A DNA stretch of 64,000 bases from Nereida sp965655635 (GTDB lineage: Bacteria; Pseudomonadota; Alphaproteobacteria; Rhodobacterales; Rhodobacteraceae), in assembly GCF_965655635.1 (NCBI RefSeq), contig NZ_CBFHHE010000009.1, positions 15,295 through 79,294 of the forward strand. The letters run 5' to 3'. The notes below the pieces were generated by a model. That model was not told the DNA's origin and did not search any database. It was given only the letters and a program-made list of their open reading frames with translations. The position numbers and the translations under genes were made by a program. Within the stretch, counting starts at the first letter, position 1, and each line of letters opens with the position of its first letter. Shown one piece after another: positions 27,619 to 34,977 of this stretch.

Positions 27619-27814
27619 AGTAAAGCTTCCCTCAGTAATCATGCCGCGCCCCTGATACACGTAAAGGCCAGCGATTCATGTGCCCATCTAGCGCAAACGC
27701 CCCCTCCTGCCAAGGTCGAATTCGGGCAAAAACTGCATCATAGCCCTTGATAACAAGTTAATATTTGAATGTTTGCGCAACCTTTTTGTTGCCTGAATGA
27801 ACTAAACTGATAGG

Positions 27815-27823
27815 TTATCCACA
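27815..27823 (+). promoter_or_regulatory. Perfect DnaA box (TTATCCACA) upstream of the MoxR gene
   Basis: An exact match to the consensus 9-mer lies 34 bases before the MoxR start codon, in the region where its promoter must be. A single box may be chance or a DnaA control site. Confidence 0.4.
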
Positions 27824-27857
27824 ACGACGCGAAAACCGCGCGATACATGAGGCAGAT

Positions 27858-28706
27858 ATGAAATTTACAGGCACCGATGGCTATGTGGCCACGGACGACC
27901 TGACCGTTGCGGTAAATGCGGCGGTCACATTGCAGCGTCCCCTTTTGGTTAAAGGCGAACCAGGCACCGGCAAAACGGAGCTGGCCTTACAAGTTGCGCG
28001 CGCGCTAAAAACACCGATCATCGAGTGGAACATCAAATCCACCACCCGTGCCCAACAAGGGCTTTACGAATACGATGCAGTTAGCCGCCTGCGCGATAGC
28101 CAGTTGGGTGATCCGAAGGTTAACGACGTCAGCAATTACATCCGCAAAGGCAAGCTTTGGGAGGCCTTCGACGCCCCCGAACGCGTTGTGCTGTTGATTG
28201 ATGAGATCGACAAAGCAGACATCGAATTCCCCAATGATCTGCTGCAAGAACTCGATAAAATGGCCTTTCACGTTTATGAGACTGGCCAAACCGTTCAGGC
28301 TACGCACCGGCCCATCGTCATCATCACATCAAACAACGAAAAAGAACTGCCTGACGCGTTTTTGCGCCGCTGCTTTTTCCACTACATCAGCTTTCCAGAC
28401 CCCGAGACGCTGAAACAGATCATCGCGGTGCATCACCCTACCATCAAAGGGGATTTGCTGAACGCGGCTCTTACGCAGTTTTATGAAATCCGCGAAACGG
28501 ATGGGCTGAAGAAAAAGCCATCAACCTCAGAAGTGCTGGATTGGCTGAAGCTGCTCTTAGCCGAAGATCTGACGGCACAGGATCTGAAACGCGACGGCGC
28601 AAATGCGCTGCCAAAACTTCACGGCGCGCTTTTGAAAAACGAACAAGACGTGCATTTGTTCGAACGGCTCGCGTTTATGGCGCGCAGCCAAACAGGGCGG
28701 CGATAA
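27858..28706 (+). CDS. MoxR-family AAA+ ATPase
   Basis: The 282-residue AAA+ protein has Walker A GEPGTGKT (33-40), Walker B LLIDEIDKAD near 113-122, sensor 1 IITSNNEKELP near 155 and an arginine-finger region LRRCFFHYI. MoxR ATPases act as chaperones, usually beside a VWA-domain protein that they remodel, in metal insertion or complex assembly. A CoxE-like VWA gene lies two genes downstream at 30427, so the two likely work together. The client is unknown. Confidence 0.88.
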   Translation: MKFTGTDGYVATDDLTVAVNAAVTLQRPLLVKGEPGTGKTELALQVARALKTPIIEWNIKSTTRAQQGLYEYDAVSRLRDSQLGDPKVNDVSNYIRKGKLWEAFDAPERVVLLIDEIDKADIEFPNDLLQELDKMAFHVYETGQTVQATHRPIVIITSNNEKELPDAFLRRCFFHYISFPDPETLKQIIAVHHPTIKGDLLNAALTQFYEIRETDGLKKKPSTSEVLDWLKLLLAEDLTAQDLKRDGANALPKLHGALLKNEQDVHLFERLAFMARSQTGRR

Positions 28707-28885
28707 GCATCGTGCGCGGTGTGGCTCTTCATTTGACACGGCGCAGAGCGTCACGCGCGGGCCTGCCTCAAAACGCCGACATCTTTGCCCAACTGCCGCG
28801 CCATGATCGCGCGCGCACCCAAGAATTGCCGCAATCCAAGGCCATTTCGCCCATCGTAGTTGTTATGTTGCGGGGCGTTACCTGA

Positions 28886-30247
28886 ATGCGGTCAATTGTG
28901 TTTGCGGGCTTGTTTGCCCTTAGTTCTTGTGCCCCGACCAATACAAATTCAGTCACCAGCCGTGCGGCCGTGGATATGCCTGCGGTTAAGGTCTTTGCCA
29001 CGCCGCGCCCGCGCCGCCCTGTTCGGTCAAACCGCGAGATTGCGCGTGATTTCATGGACCTCACGTTCCGGCTTGAAAGTGGCCGCAATGTGCCGGTTTT
29101 CACCCGGTTTGAGGGCCCAATTGAGGTGCGCCTGTCCGGCGACAATCTGCCCGCTACCATCACCCGGGATCTTGAGACATTGCTGCGCCGCTTGCGCAAT
29201 GAGGCTGGCATCCCGATTAGCCGCACTGACACAGACAGCGCGCAGATCAACATCGAAATCATCCCTGCCCGCCAGCGGAAAAGCCTTGTGCCAAATGCTG
29301 CATGCTTTGTGGTACCGGGCGTTGCAACGTGGGACGCCTATAAAAAGGCGCGCCGCAGTCACGCGCTTGATTGGACGCAACTACAGACCCGTTCGCGCAT
29401 TGCGGTCTTTTTGCCATCAGGCACAAGCCCCCAAGAAATGCGCGATTGTCTGAATGAAGAAGTGGCCCAAGGCCTTGGCCCGCTAAATGACCTTTATCGC
29501 CTTTCAGACAGCACTTTTAACGATGACAACTTTCATACGGTTTTGACCGGTTTTGACATGCTGATCCTGCGCGCCACCTATGCGCCCGAACTGCGCAGCG
29601 GCATGAGCGCCGCCCAAGTGCGCGCACGACTGCCCGCTATTCTGGCTAGCCTCAACCCGCGCGGGCAAGGCATTGGCAACCGCCAACGAACATCAACACC
29701 GCGCACATGGAGCGACGCAGTCACCACTGCTCTGTCGCGGCGCAGCAGCGTCCCCACGCGTATCAAATCCATCAATGAAGCCATGCGCATTGCCCAAGCA
29801 GAAGGTTGGACCGATGCCCGCAGTGCCTTGGGCCATTTCATCAAAGGCAGGCTGCACATGGGCAGTGACAATGCCCGCGCATTCAGCCACTTCCGCCAAG
29901 CGGATGCGATCTATGCCACCCTCCCTGATGCGGCACTACAACGCGCCCATGTTGGCGTCCACATGGCCGCGTTTTCGCTCACCCAAGGGGACGGTGAAGC
30001 CGCCGTAGCGTGGGTTGACCGTCACTTAAACGCTGCGCAAACCTCTGAAAACGCGGCACTTTTGGCGACACTCATGATGTTGAAGGCTGAAGGCCTAAGT
30101 CAGCAAGGCCGTGCGTCGGCTGCACAGCTTGTCAGGGTGGACAGTTTGGGGTGGGCGCGGTACGGGTTCGGCACAGAGAAAGAAGTGAGCGCGCGCCTCA
30201 AAGAGATCGCCTCGCTCTCTCCACAGATTTGGCGCAGCGGAGGATAA
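28886..30247 (+). CDS. DUF2927 domain lipoprotein
   Basis: A 453-residue envelope protein with a lipoprotein signal (FALSSC, Cys15). The DUF2927 domain covers about residues 45-220: SNREIARDFMDLTFRLESGR, then a domain with CFVVPGV and CLNEEVAQGLGPLNDLYRL near 190-208. The remainder is helical and Ala-rich, with repeat-like helical pairs that resemble TPR/Sel1-type folds (about 300-430). Its function is unknown. Its placement between the MoxR ATPase and the VWA protein suggests an envelope partner or client. Confidence 0.8.
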   Translation: MRSIVFAGLFALSSCAPTNTNSVTSRAAVDMPAVKVFATPRPRRPVRSNREIARDFMDLTFRLESGRNVPVFTRFEGPIEVRLSGDNLPATITRDLETLLRRLRNEAGIPISRTDTDSAQINIEIIPARQRKSLVPNAACFVVPGVATWDAYKKARRSHALDWTQLQTRSRIAVFLPSGTSPQEMRDCLNEEVAQGLGPLNDLYRLSDSTFNDDNFHTVLTGFDMLILRATYAPELRSGMSAAQVRARLPAILASLNPRGQGIGNRQRTSTPRTWSDAVTTALSRRSSVPTRIKSINEAMRIAQAEGWTDARSALGHFIKGRLHMGSDNARAFSHFRQADAIYATLPDAALQRAHVGVHMAAFSLTQGDGEAAVAWVDRHLNAAQTSENAALLATLMMLKAEGLSQQGRASAAQLVRVDSLGWARYGFGTEKEVSARLKEIASLSPQIWRSGG

Positions 30248-30253
30248 TTCCCG

Positions 30254-30427
30254 ATGATCTCATTCCCCCTTCTTATGCTTTTGGCATTCATCGTTGGCGG
30301 CATATTTGGCGCGATCATTGCCAAACTGCGCGGTGGTGCGCGCAAAGACATGGTGCACTACTTTTTCGTGTGGGGCGTCATTGCATTTATCATCATGACC
30401 GTGGGCGGAACGCTCGCCGCGCGCTGA
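30254..30427 (+). CDS. Small two-helix membrane protein
   Basis: A 57-codon frame translated by hand. The first helix covers about residues 3-23 (MLLAFIVGGIFGAIIA). A short basic loop (KLRGGARKD) follows, then a second helix (about 35-55: FVWGVIAFIIMTVGGTLAA). It starts 7 bases after the DUF2927 stop, and its TGA overlaps the ATG of the VWA gene (TGATG), strong evidence that it is translated. Function unknown; it may anchor the MoxR-VWA pair. Confidence 0.7.
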   Translation: MISFPLLMLLAFIVGGIFGAIIAKLRGGARKDMVHYFFVWGVIAFIIMTVGGTLAAR

Positions 30428-31608
30428 TGTTTCTGCCGTTTTTCGAAAACCTAAGACGTCACGGGGTCCCTGCGACCCTGCGCGAGTTTTTGGCGTTTCT
30501 AGACGGTATGGCAGCGGGTCTTGCCACATATGATGCGGACGGGTTTTACTATCTGGCGCGGCTTACCTTGGTCAAAGACGAACGGCATCTGGACAAATTC
30601 GACCGCGCCTTCGCCGCCAGCTTTTCCGGCCTTGATGAGATCAGTGCCCAAGACGTGCTGAACGCGGTTGATATACCGGACGAATGGCTGCGTAAGATGG
30701 CCGAAAAGCACCTTAGCCCCGAAGAACGCGCACAGATTGAGGCACTTGGCGGGTTTGAGGCGTTGATGGACACGCTGAAAAAGCGCCTTGAAGAACAAAA
30801 AGGCCGCCACCAAGGGGGCAGCAAGTGGATCGGCACCGCGGGCATCTCGCCATTTGGTGCGCATGGCTACAACCCCGAAGGTGTACGCATCGGGCAAAAC
30901 GAAAGCCGCCACCAACGTGCAGTCAAAGTCTGGGACAAGCGCACATTTCGCAACCTCGACGACAGTGTCGAATTGGGCACCCGCAATATCAAAGTCGCCC
31001 TCAAACGGCTAAGACGGTGGGCGCGTGATGGCGCAAGGGAAGAGTTTGATCTGGACGGTACTGTCAACGCAACGGCCAATGCCGGCTACCTTGATGTCAA
31101 AACCCGCCCCGAGCGGCGCAACGCCGTCAAAGTATTGCTGTTCTTTGATGTTGGCGGATCAATGGACGCCCATATCAAAGTGGTAGAAGAGCTGTTCAGT
31201 GCTGCAAAATCCGAATTCAAACAGCTTGAACACTTTTACTTCCACAACTGTCTTTACGAAAGCGTTTGGCGCGACAACGCGCGCCGGTGGGACGACAAAA
31301 TTCCAACGGCAGAAATACTGCGCACATATGGACCCGACTACAAATGCATCTTCGTCGGCGATGCCAGCATGTCTCCCTATGAGATCGCCTATATCGGCGG
31401 CGCGAATGAATATTGGAACGCTGAGGCCGGTCACACGTGGCTCAACCGTGCCCGCGCGCAATGGGCCGATCATATTTGGATCAATCCTGTGCCCGAAGCG
31501 TATTGGGATTATACCCAATCCATCGGGATGATCCGCGAGATATTCGAAAACCAAATGGTGCCGATGACCCCCGAAGGGCTGACGCGCGGTATGAAGCTGC
31601 TTGGCTAA
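30427..31608 (+). CDS. VWA domain protein, CoxE-like
   Basis: The 393-residue cytoplasmic protein has an N-terminal helical region (FFENLRRHGVPATLREFLAFLDGM), a basic linker with SPFGAHGYNP and a C-terminal VWA domain with the metal-adhesion motif DVGGSMD (DxGxS, about 238-244). It matches CoxE-type proteins, which pair with MoxR ATPases for metal-centre maturation in carbon monoxide dehydrogenase and relatives. I start at 30427 because ATGTTT overlaps the previous stop. A longer frame from 30151 runs through the preceding genes out of frame. Confidence 0.85.
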   Translation: MFLPFFENLRRHGVPATLREFLAFLDGMAAGLATYDADGFYYLARLTLVKDERHLDKFDRAFAASFSGLDEISAQDVLNAVDIPDEWLRKMAEKHLSPEERAQIEALGGFEALMDTLKKRLEEQKGRHQGGSKWIGTAGISPFGAHGYNPEGVRIGQNESRHQRAVKVWDKRTFRNLDDSVELGTRNIKVALKRLRRWARDGAREEFDLDGTVNATANAGYLDVKTRPERRNAVKVLLFFDVGGSMDAHIKVVEELFSAAKSEFKQLEHFYFHNCLYESVWRDNARRWDDKIPTAEILRTYGPDYKCIFVGDASMSPYEIAYIGGANEYWNAEAGHTWLNRARAQWADHIWINPVPEAYWDYTQSIGMIREIFENQMVPMTPEGLTRGMKLLG

Positions 31609-31763
31609 GCCTTCGCGGCGTTTTTTCGTAACAATCAACGCGCCTTACCGCCACTTCCCACACAAAACTATGATGTGCAGCCGTGCACGGATCACAAGGT
31701 CATGGCGCAGGGTGACGGGACCCGTTTTGCAGCACCTATGCTGTTGCAGGTTCACACGGAAGA

Positions 31764-31797
31764 CCACCCCGCCTGTCATCTGACAGGGCCGGGGTTG
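31764..31797 (+). promoter_or_regulatory. Hairpin in the leader of the small secreted protein gene
   Basis: CCTGTC (31772-31777) and GACAGG (31782-31787) form a perfect stem around ATCT. CCCC (31767-31770) and GGGG (31791-31794) can extend it. No T-run follows, so it is not a terminator; it ends about 15 bases before a very strong ribosome site. Confidence 0.4.
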
Positions 31798-31827
31798 GCC
31801 CAACAAATGTAAAAGGAGGACCTCACG

Positions 31828-32156
31828 ATGACACGTTCACAGACCCTTCTCAACGGTCACTCATTCAAAACCGCAGCTCTTGCACTGTTGCTCGGGTTAG
31901 GCGCGTCCCTTGGCGCCACAACCGTCGCCAGTGCAGATCAGCTGCGCGTTCCGCAGACGTTGAGCCCAGCGTTTATCCAAAGGCTGTGTTGATGCAAATC
32001 GTACAAGCCAAAGCCGATAATAACACAGCGCAACTGACGCATATCCTGCGCGAATCAAACGCCAAGACAGCCGACCCTGCCCAAGCATTTGTGCTGACAG
32101 TCTCGGCCCGCGAAGCAAAAGTAGGTGAGCACCTGTTTGATCAACGGCGGTTCTAA
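31828..32156 (+). pseudogene. Small secreted protein, split into two frames
   Basis: The first frame (31828-31992, 54 codons) begins after AAAAGGAGGA, the strongest ribosome site in the window. It encodes a signal peptide (MTRSQTLL ... LLLGLGASLGATTVASA) and then 18 residues of unlikely composition. The second frame (ATG at 31992 in a TGATG overlap, ending 32156) encodes KADNNTAQLTHILRESNAK and a tail ending FDQRRF, with normal codon choice. It reads open back to about 31940. One missing base near 31936-31942 would join them into a periplasmic protein of about 109 residues. A coupled two-peptide arrangement is the alternative. No family recognised. Confidence 0.5.
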
Positions 32157-32221
32157 CGTCCTCTCAGACGGAACGTGCGGTTAAAACTGTTGCGCCGTCG
32201 CGAAAAGTATCGCCGTTACCG

Positions 32222-32277
32222 CGCCCTTGTTGAAAGGCCAGCCTTTGGCTTTGGCACCTTTAGCAAGGGCGTTTTTT
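32222..32277 (+). terminator. Intrinsic terminator
   Basis: CGCCCTTG (32222-32229) pairs with CAAGGGCG (32264-32271), with AAAGG/CCTTT pairing inside, followed by TTTTTT. It ends the transcript of the small secreted protein gene, before the M48 gene. Confidence 0.85.
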
Positions 32278-32341
32278 ATTGACACACAGAAGTTTGCACC
32301 AAACACTGGCAAGCCCGTCCACACTGCCCCATATAAAGAGC

Positions 32342-33031
32342 ATGTTGAAATTTGCCCCCATCCTTCTGGCGCTTGCCTATGGCTATGTCATGGTGCGCTT
32401 TTCTGCGTGGCGCACAGCCCGCGAGCTTGACCGCAACAGCACAGAGCTTGCTGATCCGATTTTGACAACCCACACAGCGGCAATGGCCAAGGCGCTCGAT
32501 ATCCCGCGCATCCGCGTGCACATCTATGAGATCGAGCCCGTCAACGGACTAGCCGCACCTGACGGGCGTATTTTCATAACGCGCGGATTTTATCAGAAGT
32601 TTCAGGCCGGCGAGGTCACAGGCGCGGAAATGGCATCAGTCATCGCCCATGAATTGGGGCACGTCGCCTTGGGTCACTCGCGCCGCAGAATGATTGATTT
32701 CTCAGGCCAAAATGCGCTGCGCACCGCACTGGCTATGGTTTTGGGGCGCTTCATTCCGGGCGTTGGCCCGTGGATTGCGGGCATGCTAACATCGCTGATC
32801 GCAGCACGGCTTTCACGAACCGATGAATATGAAGCGGACGCATATGCCTCAGCGTTGTTGCATAAATCCGGCATCGGGGTTGAACCGCAAAAGACGCTTT
32901 TCACGAAGCTTGAAAAACTAACGGGCGCACGCGGCGGCAGCCCTGCGTGGTTGCTTAGCCACCCCAAAACCGAAGAACGGATCAAGGCGATTGAGGCCAA
33001 TGTCGCCAAATGGGATGCGGTGCAAAAGTAA
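32342..33031 (+). CDS. M48-family metalloprotease
   Basis: The 229-residue protein has an N-terminal hydrophobic segment (about 4-19) that may be a signal anchor, then the zinc site HELGH (His103, Glu104, His107). The third ligand is the glutamate of DEYEADAYAS. LSHPKTEERIKAIEA near the C-terminus is typical of the M48B/HtpX-like and BepA-like groups. It probably degrades or controls envelope proteins. I start at 32342 with AAAGAG upstream. Convergent with the PIN gene. Confidence 0.87.
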   Translation: MLKFAPILLALAYGYVMVRFSAWRTARELDRNSTELADPILTTHTAAMAKALDIPRIRVHIYEIEPVNGLAAPDGRIFITRGFYQKFQAGEVTGAEMASVIAHELGHVALGHSRRRMIDFSGQNALRTALAMVLGRFIPGVGPWIAGMLTSLIAARLSRTDEYEADAYASALLHKSGIGVEPQKTLFTKLEKLTGARGGSPAWLLSHPKTEERIKAIEANVAKWDAVQK

Positions 33032-33054
33032 CGCCCGATCAGGCAGCAGAACCC

Positions 33055-33597
33055 TTAGGACTGAAGCGCTTTGCCCAACCGTGGCAGACGCGCTTTTTTC
33101 AACAGCCCCCGCGTTGTCCATGTACTGCCTGACATCTTTTCTGCTTGGGCGCGTACCCCTTCAACGACGCGGGCCATGACCTCGGGATTGGCATGCCACA
33201 ACCCCAATAAGAATTGATCAGGGTCTGCGCGCGAAACACCTTCTTCGGCCAGAATATTGCGCGGGAAATCTTTTGCGTTGTTGGTAATAATCACATCGGA
33301 CGAGCCTGCGATCGCCGCTGCCAACACATGAATATCGTTCTGGTCAGGCAACCAAAGCCGCGCCAAATCACCGTCTTTGGGCCGTATCTGGGCGCTTGTG
33401 AAATGCGCATTGAGCATCACCGCTTCAGACCGCGCAGCGACCTCGTCACTTGGCCCATGGCGCGCCGCAGCGCGGGCCCATTCCTCTAACAGCCGTTCAG
33501 ACCACTGCGGCTCAAACAGCCCTGCACGGGCGGCACCAATCACCACCTCACGCATCACCGTTGGGTAAAGAACGCAGGCGTCAATCAGCGCTTTCAC
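33055..33597 (-). CDS. PIN domain protein (RSP_2648-type)
   Basis: The 180-residue protein starts MKALIDACVLYPT with the first PIN acidic residue (Asp7), has a second acidic cluster (LPDQNDIHVLAAAI near 83-96) and ITNNAKDFP near 104-112. PIN proteins are Mg-dependent ribonucleases. No antitoxin gene is adjacent; instead it overlaps rlmI by 4 bases (ATGA), a linkage seen widely in Rhodobacteraceae, which favours a house-keeping RNA role over a toxin. Function unproven. Confidence 0.8.
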   Translation of the reverse strand: MKALIDACVLYPTVMREVVIGAARAGLFEPQWSERLLEEWARAAARHGPSDEVAARSEAVMLNAHFTSAQIRPKDGDLARLWLPDQNDIHVLAAAIAGSSDVIITNNAKDFPRNILAEEGVSRADPDQFLLGLWHANPEVMARVVEGVRAQAEKMSGSTWTTRGLLKKARLPRLGKALQS

Positions 33598-34823
33598 GGC
33601 AGCAACCGATAAAACAGTGCCTTCAGATATCCGCTTTCCGAAAGCTGCGGCATCAACGGATGATCTGGTCCTGCAAACCCTGTGTGAATGTGCTGGGCGC
33701 GGCGCCCTGCGCGCCCGATCCCCCGCGCTGATGAGCGCGCAAATTTATGCACGTCAGCTGCATGCGAGCACGAACACAGCACAAGATATCCGCCCTCGGC
33801 CACCAGCGGTGCCGCCAGTTTTGCCACACGCTCATAGGCGCGCAATCCACGGTCGAGCGATTTTTTCGACGGCGCAAATGCGGGTGGATCACAAACCACC
33901 ACGTCGAACTTCGCACCTTCTTCGTTAAGCGCCTCAAGAACGGCAAATGCATCCCCTTTGCGCGTACTGAGCTTGTCGCCCATGCCCATGGCATCCGCAC
34001 CGCCTTGGGCCAGATCAAGCGCAGGCTGTGCACCATCAACGCATGTGGCGCTCTGCGCACCCGCCGCCAATGCCGCCAGCCCAAAGCCGCCAACGTGGGA
34101 AAACACATCCAACACCCGTGCATCTTTCGACAGCCGTGCCGTTACCGCGTGGTTTGGCCGTTGGTCAAAAAACAGACCGGTTTTTTGACCGCCCATAACG
34201 TCCGCCAGATAGATGGCACCGTTCATCGGCACTTCCAATGGCGCGTCCGGCGCTGTGCCTGCAAGAACCTCGGACACATCATCAAGCCCTTCAAGCCCGC
34301 GCGCACGGCCCGAGGCGTTTTTGATCACACAGCTTACACCCGTCACCGATTGCAGCGCGGCCGATAGCTGCCCAATCCGCGCATCGGCCCAAGCGGCGTT
34401 GGGTTGCACCACTGCTACATCACCAAACCGGTCAATGATGACACCGGGCAGTCCATCAGCCTCTGCGTGGATCAGCCTGTAAAACGGCGCCTCAAACATC
34501 CGCTCACGGTGCTCGAACGCCGTCCGCAACCGCGTCTCAAACCACGCCTGATCAATCGTTGCAGTCACATCGCGGTCAAGCATGCGCGCAATGATCTGAC
34601 TGTCGGGTGTGACCCCCACAAGGCCCAATGGCTTGCGGTCTGTGTCTTCCAAAATCGCCAAGCTGCCAGCGCTTAGGCCTTTGGTGCGGCGATCCGTCAC
34701 CAAATCCTCTGCATAGACCCACGGCGCGCCGAACCTGATGGCACGGGCGTCAGATTTTGGTTTCAGTCGAACTACGGGAAGATCCCTGGGTGAAGCGGGC
34801 ACATCTGTGGTGGTTTGTGTCAT
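33594..34823 (-). CDS. rlmI: Class I SAM-dependent 23S rRNA (cytosine-5) methyltransferase, RlmI-like
   Basis: The 409-residue protein has an N-terminal PUA domain (PVVRLKPKSDARAIRFGAPWVY, about 17-38) and a C-terminal Rossmann methyltransferase with the SAM loop VLDVFSHVGGFGLAALAAGA near 236-255 and the catalytic DPPAFAPSKKS near 313-323. CSCSHAAD near 351 completes the m5C motif set. RlmI methylates C1962 of 23S rRNA in E. coli. The start is at 34823, 12 codons inside the longest frame. It is cotranscribed with the PIN gene and divergent from edd. Confidence 0.88.
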   Translation of the reverse strand: MTQTTTDVPASPRDLPVVRLKPKSDARAIRFGAPWVYAEDLVTDRRTKGLSAGSLAILEDTDRKPLGLVGVTPDSQIIARMLDRDVTATIDQAWFETRLRTAFEHRERMFEAPFYRLIHAEADGLPGVIIDRFGDVAVVQPNAAWADARIGQLSAALQSVTGVSCVIKNASGRARGLEGLDDVSEVLAGTAPDAPLEVPMNGAIYLADVMGGQKTGLFFDQRPNHAVTARLSKDARVLDVFSHVGGFGLAALAAGAQSATCVDGAQPALDLAQGGADAMGMGDKLSTRKGDAFAVLEALNEEGAKFDVVVCDPPAFAPSKKSLDRGLRAYERVAKLAAPLVAEGGYLVLCSCSHAADVHKFARSSARGIGRAGRRAQHIHTGFAGPDHPLMPQLSESGYLKALFYRLLP

Positions 34824-34912
34824 GATATCCCCCTTAAAGCACACGATTGAATTGGCCAAGCATCATAGCAAACTGCGGCAAACTGTGTCCCAGATACTTA
34901 AACTGCTGGACT

Positions 34913-34926
34913 TGTTAGCGCAAACA
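34913..34926 (+). promoter_or_regulatory. LacI-type operator-like palindrome upstream of edd
   Basis: TGTTAGCGCAAACA is a 14-base palindrome with 12 symmetric positions and a GCGC centre, close to the TGTTAGCGCTAACA pattern of many LacI-family sites. It lies 51 bases before the edd start, near where the promoter should be. A sugar-responsive repressor is plausible; none is encoded in the window. Confidence 0.45.
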
Positions 34927-34977
34927 TCGCTAGAACGCGGGTGAATATCAGACGTCAAAGCCGATGGAGCCTGCCAC

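Noticed and set aside
31703..31813. Short frame MAQGDGTRF onward, ending right before the strong ribosome site
   Set aside because: No ribosome site of its own, no recognisable features, and it covers the leader hairpin; likely chance.
33055..33597. Toxin-antitoxin module with a PIN toxin
   Set aside because: No antitoxin-like gene is adjacent; the gene overlaps rlmI, a house-keeping rRNA methyltransferase.
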